DNA of 20,777 nucleotides, taken from assembly GCA_009774765.1 (NCBI GenBank), contig VSOK01000045.1, forward strand, positions 1 through 20,777. The letters run 5' to 3'. This document shows, piece by piece, positions 6,822 through 15,301 of this stretch (position 1 is the first letter of the stretch; the number at the start of each line of letters is the position of its first letter). The position numbers were made by a program, and so were the translations under genes. This DNA comes from Bacteroidales bacterium (GTDB lineage Bacteria > Bacteroidota > Bacteroidia > Bacteroidales > UBA932). The notes beneath the pieces were generated by a model. It was not told the DNA's origin and did not search any database. It was given only the letters and a program-made list of their open reading frames with translations.

Positions 6822-7910
6822 ATGAAAGACCTTCTATCCATTGCATCCCGTTTTGACATACAGGGGACAATAGGAAACATCAAGTCCTTGGGTTCCGGAC
6901 TTATAAATGACACCTACAAGGTCACCACAGTCGAGGAAACCGCTCCTGACTATGTCCTGCAAAGAATCAACCACACGATTTTCCAGAATGTGGATATGCT
7001 CCAGGCCAATATAAAGGCTGTTACGGAGCATATACGCAAAAAGCTGGAGGAAAAAGGAGAAACAGACATAGACAGGAAAGTCCTGAATTTCATCCCCAAT
7101 ACCGATGACGGCAAGACATACTGGTACGACGGGGAAAATTATTGGCGCGTAATGGTATTCATACCAGATGCCAAGACCTTCGAGACTGTCAACCCGGAAT
7201 ATTCATATTATGCAGGACAGGCATTCGGCAATTTCCAGGCGATGCTCTCCGACATCCCGACGACACTCGGGGAGACAATCCCGGATTTCCATAATATGGA
7301 ATTCAGGCTCAGACAGCTGCGCGAAGCCGTAGAGGCGGATGCTGCCGGACGTGTCGGTGAAGTAAGGAATATTCTTGATGAGATTGAAAGCAGGGCTGAC
7401 ACGATGTGCAAGGCAGAGCGTCTGCACCGTGAGGGCAAGCTCCCCAAAAGGGTATGCCACTGCGACACAAAAGTCAACAATATGATGTTTGATGAAAAAG
7501 GGAATGTCCTGTGTGTAATAGACCTGGACACTGTAATGCCAAACTTCATATTCTCGGACTACGGCGACTTTCTGCGCACAGGAGCCAATACAGGGCTTGA
7601 AGACGATCCGAATCTTGAAAACGTGAATTTCAATATGGAAATTTTCAAGGCATTCACCAAAGGTTACCTTGAATCGGCCAGGTCATTCCTGCTCCCGGCC
7701 GAAATCGAGAACCTGCCCTATGCGGCAGCTCTCTTCCCATATATGCAATGCGTACGCTTCCTTGCAGACTACATAAACGGTGATACATACTACAAGATCA
7801 AATATCCGGAGCATAATCTCGTCCGCACAAAAGCCCAGTTCAAACTTCTCCAGAGCGTTGAAGAGCATACGCCACAAATGCAGGAATTCATAGAATCCGA
7901 AATAAAATGA
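6822..7910 (+). CDS. aminoglycoside phosphotransferase-fold sugar kinase, N-acetylhexosamine 1-kinase-like
   Basis: Cytoplasmic kinase of the aminoglycoside/choline phosphotransferase fold, 362 residues. Seen: a glycine-containing N-lobe turn (LGSGLINDTYKV, 23-34) in place of a P-loop, the catalytic loop HCDTKVNN at 213-220 with Asp215 as expected base and Asn220 as metal ligand, and the second metal motif IDLDTVMP at 233-240. HxDTKxNN plus IDLDT is the pattern of the N-acetylhexosamine 1-kinase (NahK) branch, which phosphorylates GlcNAc/GalNAc at the anomeric position; relatives are often mislabelled as mucin desulfatase. Its stop overlaps the start of the CBM9-like gene by 4 bases. The exact sugar is inference; AmgK-type MurNAc/GlcNAc kinases belong to the same broad fold, so a cell-wall sugar is possible. 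Confidence 0.82.
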   Translation: MKDLLSIASRFDIQGTIGNIKSLGSGLINDTYKVTTVEETAPDYVLQRINHTIFQNVDMLQANIKAVTEHIRKKLEEKGETDIDRKVLNFIPNTDDGKTYWYDGENYWRVMVFIPDAKTFETVNPEYSYYAGQAFGNFQAMLSDIPTTLGETIPDFHNMEFRLRQLREAVEADAAGRVGEVRNILDEIESRADTMCKAERLHREGKLPKRVCHCDTKVNNMMFDEKGNVLCVIDLDTVMPNFIFSDYGDFLRTGANTGLEDDPNLENVNFNMEIFKAFTKGYLESARSFLLPAEIENLPYAAALFPYMQCVRFLADYINGDTYYKIKYPEHNLVRTKAQFKLLQSVEEHTPQMQEFIESEIK

Positions 7911-8557
7911 ATGAATTGAACATAAAAAAAATCTGCGCCGGGGATATCCGCGCAAAAGACATCCCGTCAATACTTGACAAGGAAAACATAGTGTACAACA
8001 GGATAGACAACGTCAACTGGAAAGAATATCCGTACAGACCTGACGTGTCGTTCAGGATAGCACATACGGAAAACTCATTCCTCCTGCACTACAAGGTCAC
8101 TGAAGACAGCATACGCGCGGTCGCGGCACACGACAACGGACCGGTATGGGAAGATGCCTGCGTGGAATTCTTCTCCGTGCCTGCCGGTGACGGAATATAC
8201 TACAATATTGAGTGCAACTGTGCAGGACGCCTGCTTATCGGTGCCGGCCCGCAGAGAGAGGGACGCCAGCGCGCTCCACAGGAAATACTTGATACAGTAC
8301 AGAGGTGGACCTCCCTCGGAGAGAACCCGTTTGAAGAGAAAGTCGGAGAGTGCAGCTGGGAGGCCGCACTTGCAATCCCATACTCGGCCTTTTTTCTCCA
8401 CGACATAAATTCCCTGGACGGCAGAAGCATAAGGGCCAATTTCTACAAATGCGGCGATCTTCTTCAGAAACCACACTTCCTGTCGTGGAATCCTATACCT
8501 GTAGAGAAGCCTGATTTTCATCGTCCGGACCACTTCGGACTCGTGAATATCGAATAA
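7907..8557 (+). CDS. carbohydrate-binding family 9 (CBM9)-like protein, cytoplasmic
   Basis: A 216-residue protein resembling the CBM9-like/DOMON-type beta-sandwich found in many Bacteroidetes. Seen: VWEDACVEFFSVP, YYNIECNCAGRLL, RANFYKCGD, FLSWNPI and a closing HRPDHFGLVNI, which follow the order of this family's conserved strands. There is no signal peptide or lipobox, so it should stay in the cytoplasm, unusual for a carbohydrate-binding domain. The ATG at 7907 overlaps the kinase stop (ATGA), indicating translational coupling and a joint task, perhaps binding the sugar or glycoside that the kinase uses. It is followed by an intrinsic terminator, which separates it from the SusCD operon. 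Confidence 0.78.
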   Translation: MNELNIKKICAGDIRAKDIPSILDKENIVYNRIDNVNWKEYPYRPDVSFRIAHTENSFLLHYKVTEDSIRAVAAHDNGPVWEDACVEFFSVPAGDGIYYNIECNCAGRLLIGAGPQREGRQRAPQEILDTVQRWTSLGENPFEEKVGECSWEAALAIPYSAFFLHDINSLDGRSIRANFYKCGDLLQKPHFLSWNPIPVEKPDFHRPDHFGLVNIE

Positions 8558-8609
8558 ATCCGGACAAAACTGCAGAATTTTATAAAAATTTTCAACGAAC
8601 ATATTTTTT

Positions 8610-8645
8610 CAACTGCTTCCGGGAATGGAAGCAGTTGTTATTTTA
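8610..8645 (+). terminator. intrinsic terminator after the kinase / CBM9 pair
   Basis: A perfect 11-bp stem (8610-8620 with 8627-8637, 6-base loop) is followed by TTATTTTA. It ends the upstream operon before the SusCD promoter. Confidence 0.78.
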
Positions 8646-8727
8646 TAGGCACCAACAGCTTTCAAATCATTACACAAACAACACCGACAAGCATCAAAAT
8701 ATCAATCAGATACATCCAGGACACTGT

Positions 8728-8757
8728 TTTGTCTTAATAAAATTATTGATACATTTG
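8728..8757 (+). promoter_or_regulatory. Bacteroidetes-type promoter of the SusCD operon
   Basis: TTTG at 8728-8731 and TACATTTG at 8750-8757 are 18 bases apart, a near-full match to the Bacteroidetes promoter pattern. The predicted start near 8764 gives a leader of only about 15 bases before the susC ATG at 8780, leaving little room for a leader-based control element. Confidence 0.7.
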
Positions 8758-8779
8758 TATCTGAAATTTATTCTATCCT

Positions 8780-11700
8780 ATGAATTCTAATGTGCTGAAA
8801 TGCATTCTGGCAGCGACTCTGCTATCAACGCTTTCCTCCATTCAGCCGAGTGCGGCTGAAATCTCCAGCAGGTGGGGGATTTTATCTGATTATTCAGATG
8901 AAACGCAATCAGGCAATGTAACCGGACGGGTATTTGCCGATTCCGGTGAACCTCTTGTCGGCGTAATGGTCTATATCAAAGGGACCACTACAGGAGTACA
9001 GACGGATCTTGACGGACGCTACTCCATCAGACCTCCTTTTGAGGGCGAGACATATACCCTTGTATTCCAATACCTTGGAATGGTCACCCAAGAAATAAGG
9101 GTCAAAAACCAGCGTACTCTCAACGTTACCCTCATAACGGACAATGAACTCGACGGCTCGATAATCGTAGGCGCGTACGGCACACGCCAGAAACGTGAGG
9201 ATCTTGTAGGATCAGCCTATCAGGTAAATGCGGCCGAACTAAAAGACAAGCCAAAGACACGGATTGAGACTATGCTCAAAGGACTCGTTCCGGGACTGGA
9301 TGTCAGCAACAGGTCCGACTACGCTTCAACTGTCAGAGGACGCTACGACACAAGAATCAGGGGTGACGCATCCCTGAACGCATCAAACGAGCCGCTATGG
9401 GTCATTGACGGGACTCCGTACTACACAGGAGACCGCAACAATATGATGACAGGAATGCCGTCTACGATCAGCCCGCTGTCTTTCCTTAATCCGGATGAAA
9501 TAGAATCGATAACGATCCTCAAGGATGCGGACCAGACAACGATATACGGTGCCAACGGCTCCAACGGAGTAATCCTGATAACCACAAAAAGCGGACAGAG
9601 GAACACCCCACTGCAGGTTTTCGCCGATGTCCAGTTCAGCGTCTCCGCTCCTGACTACAGTACTATGGTCAAAGTGATGGACGCCAGTCAGTATATGGAA
9701 GTGGCAAAGGAAGCCTGGACAAACTCCGGCTATACTATGGACAATTTCCCGTTCCAGGACAACGATATGAACAGCTACTCCACCACATCCACAGACTGGT
9801 CGAGGCTGTATCTTGGAATCGGAGACAGCCAGAATGTCCATCTCGGTCTCACCCACGGTACGGACAAAGCGTCCACACGCACAGGATTCTCATACTACAG
9901 GGAGAATATGAGCATCAAAGGCAATGATACGCAGAGATTTACCTTCAACACCAGGAACAGCTACCATTTCAACAAAAGGATAAATCTTGACGCCGCCCTT
10001 GATGCCGCATATATCATCAACAATGTATTTGACCTGGCGCACTCATACCTTGAGACTCTCCCTATAATTGACCCGTATTACGAAAACGGAAGCTACAGAC
10101 TGCACTACAAGACCATAGAGAACGGCAAATGGGTCACAAGAAAATTCAATGACAACCTCATACCTACCAGAGAAGAAGACAAAAACATATACAAGACACT
10201 GTCGACAAATGCAAAGCTGAAACTGAACATCAACATCATAGAGGGACTTGACATATCATCGGACCTCTCATTCGGCTTCAAGAGCAACCAGACGGAAGTC
10301 TACAATTCCCAGAATACTGTCAAAGGTATAGATACCTACGGCAATCCGGTCGGAGCATTGAACAAAACGGCATCGACATACGTTACAATCGAGAACGTCA
10401 ACAAGATAAGCTACGACAGGTATTTCAGGAAGCACCATATCAGCGCGTATGCCGGAATAGTGCTGAAGAGCCAGGTAAACAAAAGCTTAGGTGCATCAGT
10501 GAGGGATTTTGCAAATGACAGGCTGCAGGAAATCCAGTACGGAGACGAATCAACCCTCTCCGCCAGCAGCTATACCTCAAACAGCAGGGAACTGTCATAT
10601 CTGGTGCGCGGAACCTACTCCTATGACTCACGATATTACTTTGCGGCAAACTTCCGCCGCGACGGGAACTCCTCTTTCGGCAAATATGCAAGGTGGTCCA
10701 ACTTCTGGTCTGTCGGAACATCCTGGAATATACACAAAGAAAACTTCTTCCACAGCAGCCTGATAAAGATGCTGAAGTTCAAATTCTCATACGGATATAC
10801 GGGCAACTCACGTATCGATACTTCTGCCGCCACCGGAACATACGTGATAAGCCCTTCGTATTCATACGGTTCCATTTCATCCGGAGCGGTATTGTCAACT
10901 GTCCCAAATCCTGGACTGACTTGGGAGACCACAGAAAAGATCAACACAGGAATCCGCATCGAACTGAAAGACATTATGGATGCGGAAGTTGAATTCTTCA
11001 ACGAGACTACATTCAATATGCTCAACAAGATATATGTCTCAAGAAGCATAGCGGCAGACAGAGTATATGCGAATATGGGCAGCATGAGAAACAGAGGAAT
11101 CGACCTTGACCTGACATTCTACAATTTCAACAGAAGGGAGTTCCGTTGGACCACAAAGCTGAACATATCGCACCAGAACAACAGAATCCTGTCACTCAAT
11201 GAAGGTATGACCACAAGCTTCGGCACGTATGTATATCAGGAGGGAGCGGAAAAGGGAGCTATGTATCTTGTCCGATGGGCAGGAGTCGACCCGAGCGACG
11301 GCTCGCCGATGTGGTATGACAGGAACGGCAACATCACGAAAAGCTACAGCGACAACAACAGGGTGGTACTCAAAGACAAACGTGTCTCCCCTATGTTATA
11401 CGGAGGTCTCAACAACATCCTGTCATACAGAAACTGGACACTCGCATTCAATATAACATACTCCATAGGAGGATGGGGTGCCCCGACTTACCTCAACAGA
11501 TTCCTTTCGGACGGATACGACATCACAGGAGGCAACCAGGCCGTGGAGGTCTACTATGACAGATGGAAAACCCCGGGACAGGCTGCAGCTGTACCTAAGG
11601 TGTCACAGGTCAGCACGAAATCAGGTATGTATTCGACACGGCAGCTGTACAACAAGACATATTTCGACCTGTCATCCGCATCATTGACGTATGACCTGCC

Positions 11701-11872
11701 TCAGCAGGCTGTTTCAAAAATGAAGATCAAGGGGATGAGCATATCTCTCATAGGAAACAACCTCTATTTCCTTACTCCTGACCAGAAAAGGGACAGGAAC
11801 TCATACAAGACATATTCATCCGGATATCCGCGCATCCGTTCTTTTTCCTTAAGCATTAATTGTCAATTCTGA
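8780..11872 (+). CDS. SusC/RagA-family TonB-dependent outer-membrane transporter
   Basis: Outer-membrane beta-barrel that imports a ligand captured by the SusD-like lipoprotein, powered by TonB. Domains over 1030 residues: signal peptide (about 1-27, ending PSAAE); a carboxypeptidase-D-regulatory-like domain at about 45-118 (GRVFADSGEPLVGVMVYIKG ... GRYSI); a plug domain at about 123-270 (IIVGAYGTRQKREDLVGS, ... EPLWVIDGTPY, ... IESITILKDADQTTIYGANG, ... VILITTKSG); then the barrel to a C-terminal SLSINCQF, ending in Phe as barrels do. There is no N-terminal STN domain, so it is not expected to signal to an anti-sigma factor. Its stop overlaps the susD start by one base (TGATG). Length and architecture are normal. 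The ligand cannot be predicted from sequence. Confidence 0.95.
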   Translation: MNSNVLKCILAATLLSTLSSIQPSAAEISSRWGILSDYSDETQSGNVTGRVFADSGEPLVGVMVYIKGTTTGVQTDLDGRYSIRPPFEGETYTLVFQYLGMVTQEIRVKNQRTLNVTLITDNELDGSIIVGAYGTRQKREDLVGSAYQVNAAELKDKPKTRIETMLKGLVPGLDVSNRSDYASTVRGRYDTRIRGDASLNASNEPLWVIDGTPYYTGDRNNMMTGMPSTISPLSFLNPDEIESITILKDADQTTIYGANGSNGVILITTKSGQRNTPLQVFADVQFSVSAPDYSTMVKVMDASQYMEVAKEAWTNSGYTMDNFPFQDNDMNSYSTTSTDWSRLYLGIGDSQNVHLGLTHGTDKASTRTGFSYYRENMSIKGNDTQRFTFNTRNSYHFNKRINLDAALDAAYIINNVFDLAHSYLETLPIIDPYYENGSYRLHYKTIENGKWVTRKFNDNLIPTREEDKNIYKTLSTNAKLKLNINIIEGLDISSDLSFGFKSNQTEVYNSQNTVKGIDTYGNPVGALNKTASTYVTIENVNKISYDRYFRKHHISAYAGIVLKSQVNKSLGASVRDFANDRLQEIQYGDESTLSASSYTSNSRELSYLVRGTYSYDSRYYFAANFRRDGNSSFGKYARWSNFWSVGTSWNIHKENFFHSSLIKMLKFKFSYGYTGNSRIDTSAATGTYVISPSYSYGSISSGAVLSTVPNPGLTWETTEKINTGIRIELKDIMDAEVEFFNETTFNMLNKIYVSRSIAADRVYANMGSMRNRGIDLDLTFYNFNRREFRWTTKLNISHQNNRILSLNEGMTTSFGTYVYQEGAEKGAMYLVRWAGVDPSDGSPMWYDRNGNITKSYSDNNRVVLKDKRVSPMLYGGLNNILSYRNWTLAFNITYSIGGWGAPTYLNRFLSDGYDITGGNQAVEVYYDRWKTPGQAAAVPKVSQVSTKSGMYSTRQLYNKTYFDLSSASLTYDLPQQAVSKMKIKGMSISLIGNNLYFLTPDQKRDRNSYKTYSSGYPRIRSFSLSINCQF

Positions 11873-13314
11873 TGAAAAAGCATATATCATTCGCCATAAT
11901 GGCCATTATGGCCGCTTCCTGCAACTTTCTTGAGGTAGAGCATACCGGAAAAAGTGACATAGGCACATTTTTCAGCGAACCTGACGCGCTCAATTCAGCC
12001 GTAACAGGTCTCTACAACCTTACATACTCCTTCCAGGACCATTATATGATCATATATCCTGAAGTTACAGGAGATCTTGCGGAACTCTCAGCGACTTCAA
12101 AGCTATGGACTTCACAGTTCAACTATATATCCCTGGAGTCTGAAGAGAGCGATGCCGTGGGACGTATCTGGAAAGACGGGCACGAGATACTCCTCAATGC
12201 CTGTGAAATAACGGAATACGGTCCGGAGCTGCTGAAGCGTTTTCCCGCCAGGTCAGCCGAAATAAAAAACAATATGGCCAATGCGCATTTCCTCCGCGCT
12301 CTTGCCACATTTGACCTTGCCCTTGTCTACGGACAGACATATACCTACACTCCGGATGCCTCACATCTCGCCACGGCTGTGCTGAGGAGATTTCCCAACC
12401 TGAACGACAGGATTTCAAGAAGCTCCGCGCTGGACACATACGGATTCATCCTCTCTGAACTCGAGACCGCGATATCATTATGGGAAAACGACAGGATAAA
12501 AGATGTGAACTATGCTTCCGTACCGGCAGCCAAGGCACTGATGGCAAGAATATATCTGTATATGGGAGACTATGAAAACGCATTCATATATTCAGACTCA
12601 GTAATCAAAGACTATGGCATTGAGCTGTCGCCGAGGGAAGAATATTTCAAAATGTTCTGTGACCCTTCGGTCAACGGAAAAGAAGCCATCCTCAGACTGA
12701 ACGGCTATGACGCAGGCACATATCTGGGTAATGCCTACGATGCCCATACAGCGTACATCTACCCGTCGGAAAAGTTGAAAAACATTTTCTCACAGGACAG
12801 CAGCTCCGACTATCCTGACATACGCGAACTGCTGATAAGCTACGATGACGGAGCAAGCTACTCAGGAGGAAACTGTATGAAATATACAGTCACCACTGAC
12901 GTTTCCGAAAGGGACAAGCACTATGATCCGTTCATTCTGAGACTTTCTGAAATGTATCTCATACGGGCAGAGGCAAATTGCAGATCAGGCAACCTTAAAG
13001 ACGCTGCGGACGACATCATCACCCTTCAGGCAAGGGCGACAGGGATGGACAGAGCCGGAATCAGTCTTGCATACTCCAATGCAGAAGAGCTTGACGCCCT
13101 GATAATGCGCGAACGCATAAAGGAGCTTTATCTTGAAGGGCACCGTCTTTTTGACATAACAAGACGTCACGAAAGCCTTGAAAGAGGAGAGACAAATTCA
13201 TCCGTACGTACTCTCTCCTACCCTGACGACAGATTCATACTGCCGATTCCTCTTGTTGAACTCGAATCCAACAAGGCAATGCAGTCAAATCCCATAAATT
13301 CGACACAGCAATGA
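11872..13314 (+). CDS. SusD/RagB-family outer-membrane ligand-binding lipoprotein
   Basis: Surface lipoprotein that forms the lid of the SusC channel and binds the ligand. Seen over 480 residues: lipoprotein signal with lipobox MAASC (Cys17); DALNSAVTGLYNLTYS; the RagB helix hallmark HFLRALATFDLALVYG; TPR-like repeats (AKALMARIYLYMGDYENAF; RLSEMYLIRAEANCRSGN); the SusD signature ERIKELYLEGHRLFDITRR; and the closing FILPIPLVELESNKAMQSNP. The ATG at 11872 is chosen because the lipoprotein signal starts there and it overlaps the susC stop by one base; a TTG at 11860 would add four residues. The next lipoprotein gene overlaps its end by 4 bases, so the four lipoprotein and transporter genes are tightly coupled. 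Confidence 0.95.
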   Translation: MKKHISFAIMAIMAASCNFLEVEHTGKSDIGTFFSEPDALNSAVTGLYNLTYSFQDHYMIIYPEVTGDLAELSATSKLWTSQFNYISLESEESDAVGRIWKDGHEILLNACEITEYGPELLKRFPARSAEIKNNMANAHFLRALATFDLALVYGQTYTYTPDASHLATAVLRRFPNLNDRISRSSALDTYGFILSELETAISLWENDRIKDVNYASVPAAKALMARIYLYMGDYENAFIYSDSVIKDYGIELSPREEYFKMFCDPSVNGKEAILRLNGYDAGTYLGNAYDAHTAYIYPSEKLKNIFSQDSSSDYPDIRELLISYDDGASYSGGNCMKYTVTTDVSERDKHYDPFILRLSEMYLIRAEANCRSGNLKDAADDIITLQARATGMDRAGISLAYSNAEELDALIMRERIKELYLEGHRLFDITRRHESLERGETNSSVRTLSYPDDRFILPIPLVELESNKAMQSNPINSTQQ

Positions 13315-13772
13315 AAAAATATCTGTTTATAACCTTAAGCGCAGTTTTGGCCTTGGCTTCCTGCCATAAAAACGATCCGGTAATATTTGATTCGTCTTTT
13401 ATATGTTTTGATCTGGTCAATTCATCATCCATATCAATACACCAGAACGCCGAGCTTACCGGAGAATACTGGATTCACCTGTCTTCATCCACAAGGGAGA
13501 CCCCGCTGACTGTAGAGGTCAGCGTATCTCCCGGGGACGGTATGACAGAAGGAATTGACTATGAACTTATTTCCGGCTCGAAAATAAATTTCCTTCCCGG
13601 TGTCTACAATATGCCATACAGGATAAAATTTCTGCGTAACCCTATTGACCTGGAAAAGGACAATTCAATATATATCAGCATCACAGAGGCCTCTGATCCG
13701 TCCGTCACTTTGGGTTTTCCAGGTCCCGATGCGCTGAACCGGAATATAACAATCACCAAATACTCATTTTAA
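13311..13772 (+). CDS. small Calx-beta / DUF4843-like lipoprotein of the SusCD operon
   Basis: A 153-residue lipoprotein: signal MKKYLFITLSAVLALASC with Cys18 as the lipidated residue, then one beta-sandwich-like domain. Seen: PLTVEVSVSPGDGMTEGIDYEL, a Calx-beta-like strand-turn pattern, and a later NSIYISITEASDPSVTLG. Small lipoproteins of this look (often called DUF4843) regularly follow susD and are presumed to be surface binding or assembly partners. It overlaps susD by 4 bases, so the two are translationally coupled, and the next gene starts 12 bases after its stop. There is no catalytic motif. The domain assignment is by pattern only; the role is inference. Confidence 0.75.
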   Translation: MKKYLFITLSAVLALASCHKNDPVIFDSSFICFDLVNSSSISIHQNAELTGEYWIHLSSSTRETPLTVEVSVSPGDGMTEGIDYELISGSKINFLPGVYNMPYRIKFLRNPIDLEKDNSIYISITEASDPSVTLGFPGPDALNRNITITKYSF

Positions 13773-13784
13773 AAACGAACTGTT

Positions 13785-15272
13785 ATGAAAAAGATTCTGT
13801 TTCTGGCTGTTGCAGCCGTATGCTTTTTCGCCTGTGAGCCCAAAGGGCCTGAAATCCAAGTCTTGCCTGTCGGAATGTCATCATTCGGATTCTATGCCGA
13901 AGACAATGCCGACGCATTGAGGGCTGACTTCACAGTCAATACAATCAATTCTTCATCCATAAGCATCACCTTCCCATACGGAGTGACAAAGGAAAACATC
14001 AAACATCTGATACCACGTTTTGAGGTGACTGAAGGGGCGTCAGTCACAGTCAACGGAGAAGAAGCAGTCAGCGGAAAGACCGCATTCGACTTTACCGAAC
14101 CTGTGGACTTCATCGTGTCCCTGAACGAAAAGTCAAACGCATACTATTCTGTGAACTGCTCGATCTCAAGCGTAAAATCTTTCGCTTTTTCGGCAGAGTC
14201 CGAGACGGCCGGTTTGTATGACCATATAATGAGAGTGAGCCCGACTGACAATCTTCCCTATTTCATCACAAACGACTCCACGAAAACCACTGCGGACAGA
14301 TTCCCTCACCTGTACAGGTTCAACGGGACATCCATTGAAAGCGTATCCACGCTCACACAGTCCAGAGCAGATCATCCGACAATGAACTTCTCACCGGAAG
14401 GAACCTTGTACGTAGCATTCCAGGACTACAGCGAAGCCGCATCAAAAGGCAACACTTCAGTAATGAAGATTGAAGGAAATTCAGCATCATACGTGGGCAA
14501 TGCAGGAGACATCTATAAAGCTACAGGGTCAAACGGATATCCGATAGGCATACTTCCGCTTTCAGACAAAGACATCTACGTCGGCCATATACTTGGAGCC
14601 GCTACAGGAGGACTGGCACGAAGGGCATTGAACATCGCGCATTACACAGGCTCATGGCAAAATGAAATCACGGCCCCAGGCAGAACATCCAGCAATTATG
14701 GCTACTCTACAATCTGCAAATACAAAAACGGAGTCGGCTATATGATGGTATATAACCAGAACGCACATAATGTGGACCTGTACAAATTCACACCAGGGAT
14801 TGAAGCTGTTGCAAATGACCTCAAAATCATCAGATCAAATTCAGGCAGCGAGTATCTTCCTGCCATCAACCTCAGAGCGATAAACTTTGACGTCGCATCA
14901 AACGGTGACATCTATATGCTCGTATGCGGACAATACATAAGCGACACCTACAATCCTGCCGTAATCAAATATGAGCAGGCTACAGGCAGGCAGACAATCA
15001 TCGGAGGAGCTATTTCCGACGTCAATATAGACGATGCAGGATCAAGATCAGCCATCATCACTCTCGACAGCTACGACATGCCGTATATTGCAATACGTAA
15101 AGACGAACGCGCACTGCTTTATTATCTTGACGCGGAGACATACGAGTGGAAAAACATACAGATTGCCGACGTCAACGCAAACCGTCCTCAGATCGAATTC
15201 GCACCTGACGGTACGGCATACTATTGCTTCACCAACGAAAGCGGCAGAGCCGTGCTCTACAAAGCCGAATAG
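13785..15272 (+). CDS. lipoprotein with N-terminal Ig-like (DUF5018-like) domain and a propeller-like C-terminal region
   Basis: A 495-residue lipoprotein: MKKILFLAVAAVCFFAC signal, Cys17. Residues about 30-130 resemble the DUF5018-type bacterial Ig-like domain (ITFPYGVTKENIKHLIPRFEV ... ASVTVNGEEAVSG ... TEPVDFIVSLNEKSNAYY). The rest, about 135-495, is a chain of repeated units such as HPTMNFSPEGTLYVAFQD, AINFDVASNGDIYMLVCG and RPQIEFAPDGTAYYCFTN, each of the form x-x-F-x-x-D/P-x-G-x-x-Y-x-x, which by eye fits a six- or seven-bladed beta-propeller. I see no catalytic motif of a known glycoside hydrolase or lyase. A surface glycan-binding protein or a lytic propeller enzyme are both possible. 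It is the least understood member of the operon. Confidence 0.8.
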   Translation: MKKILFLAVAAVCFFACEPKGPEIQVLPVGMSSFGFYAEDNADALRADFTVNTINSSSISITFPYGVTKENIKHLIPRFEVTEGASVTVNGEEAVSGKTAFDFTEPVDFIVSLNEKSNAYYSVNCSISSVKSFAFSAESETAGLYDHIMRVSPTDNLPYFITNDSTKTTADRFPHLYRFNGTSIESVSTLTQSRADHPTMNFSPEGTLYVAFQDYSEAASKGNTSVMKIEGNSASYVGNAGDIYKATGSNGYPIGILPLSDKDIYVGHILGAATGGLARRALNIAHYTGSWQNEITAPGRTSSNYGYSTICKYKNGVGYMMVYNQNAHNVDLYKFTPGIEAVANDLKIIRSNSGSEYLPAINLRAINFDVASNGDIYMLVCGQYISDTYNPAVIKYEQATGRQTIIGGAISDVNIDDAGSRSAIITLDSYDMPYIAIRKDERALLYYLDAETYEWKNIQIADVNANRPQIEFAPDGTAYYCFTNESGRAVLYKAE

Positions 15273-15301
15273 TTCCACAATCCGGAAAAGCTGCAGATTC
15301 T

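Noticed and set aside
6822..7910. Aminoglycoside resistance gene
   Set aside because: It shares only the fold; HCDTKVNN and IDLDT plus the neighbour point to a sugar kinase, not to an antibiotic-modifying enzyme.
10636..11085. 149-codon minus-strand frame inside susC
   Set aside because: Antisense to the barrel region; no domain pattern.
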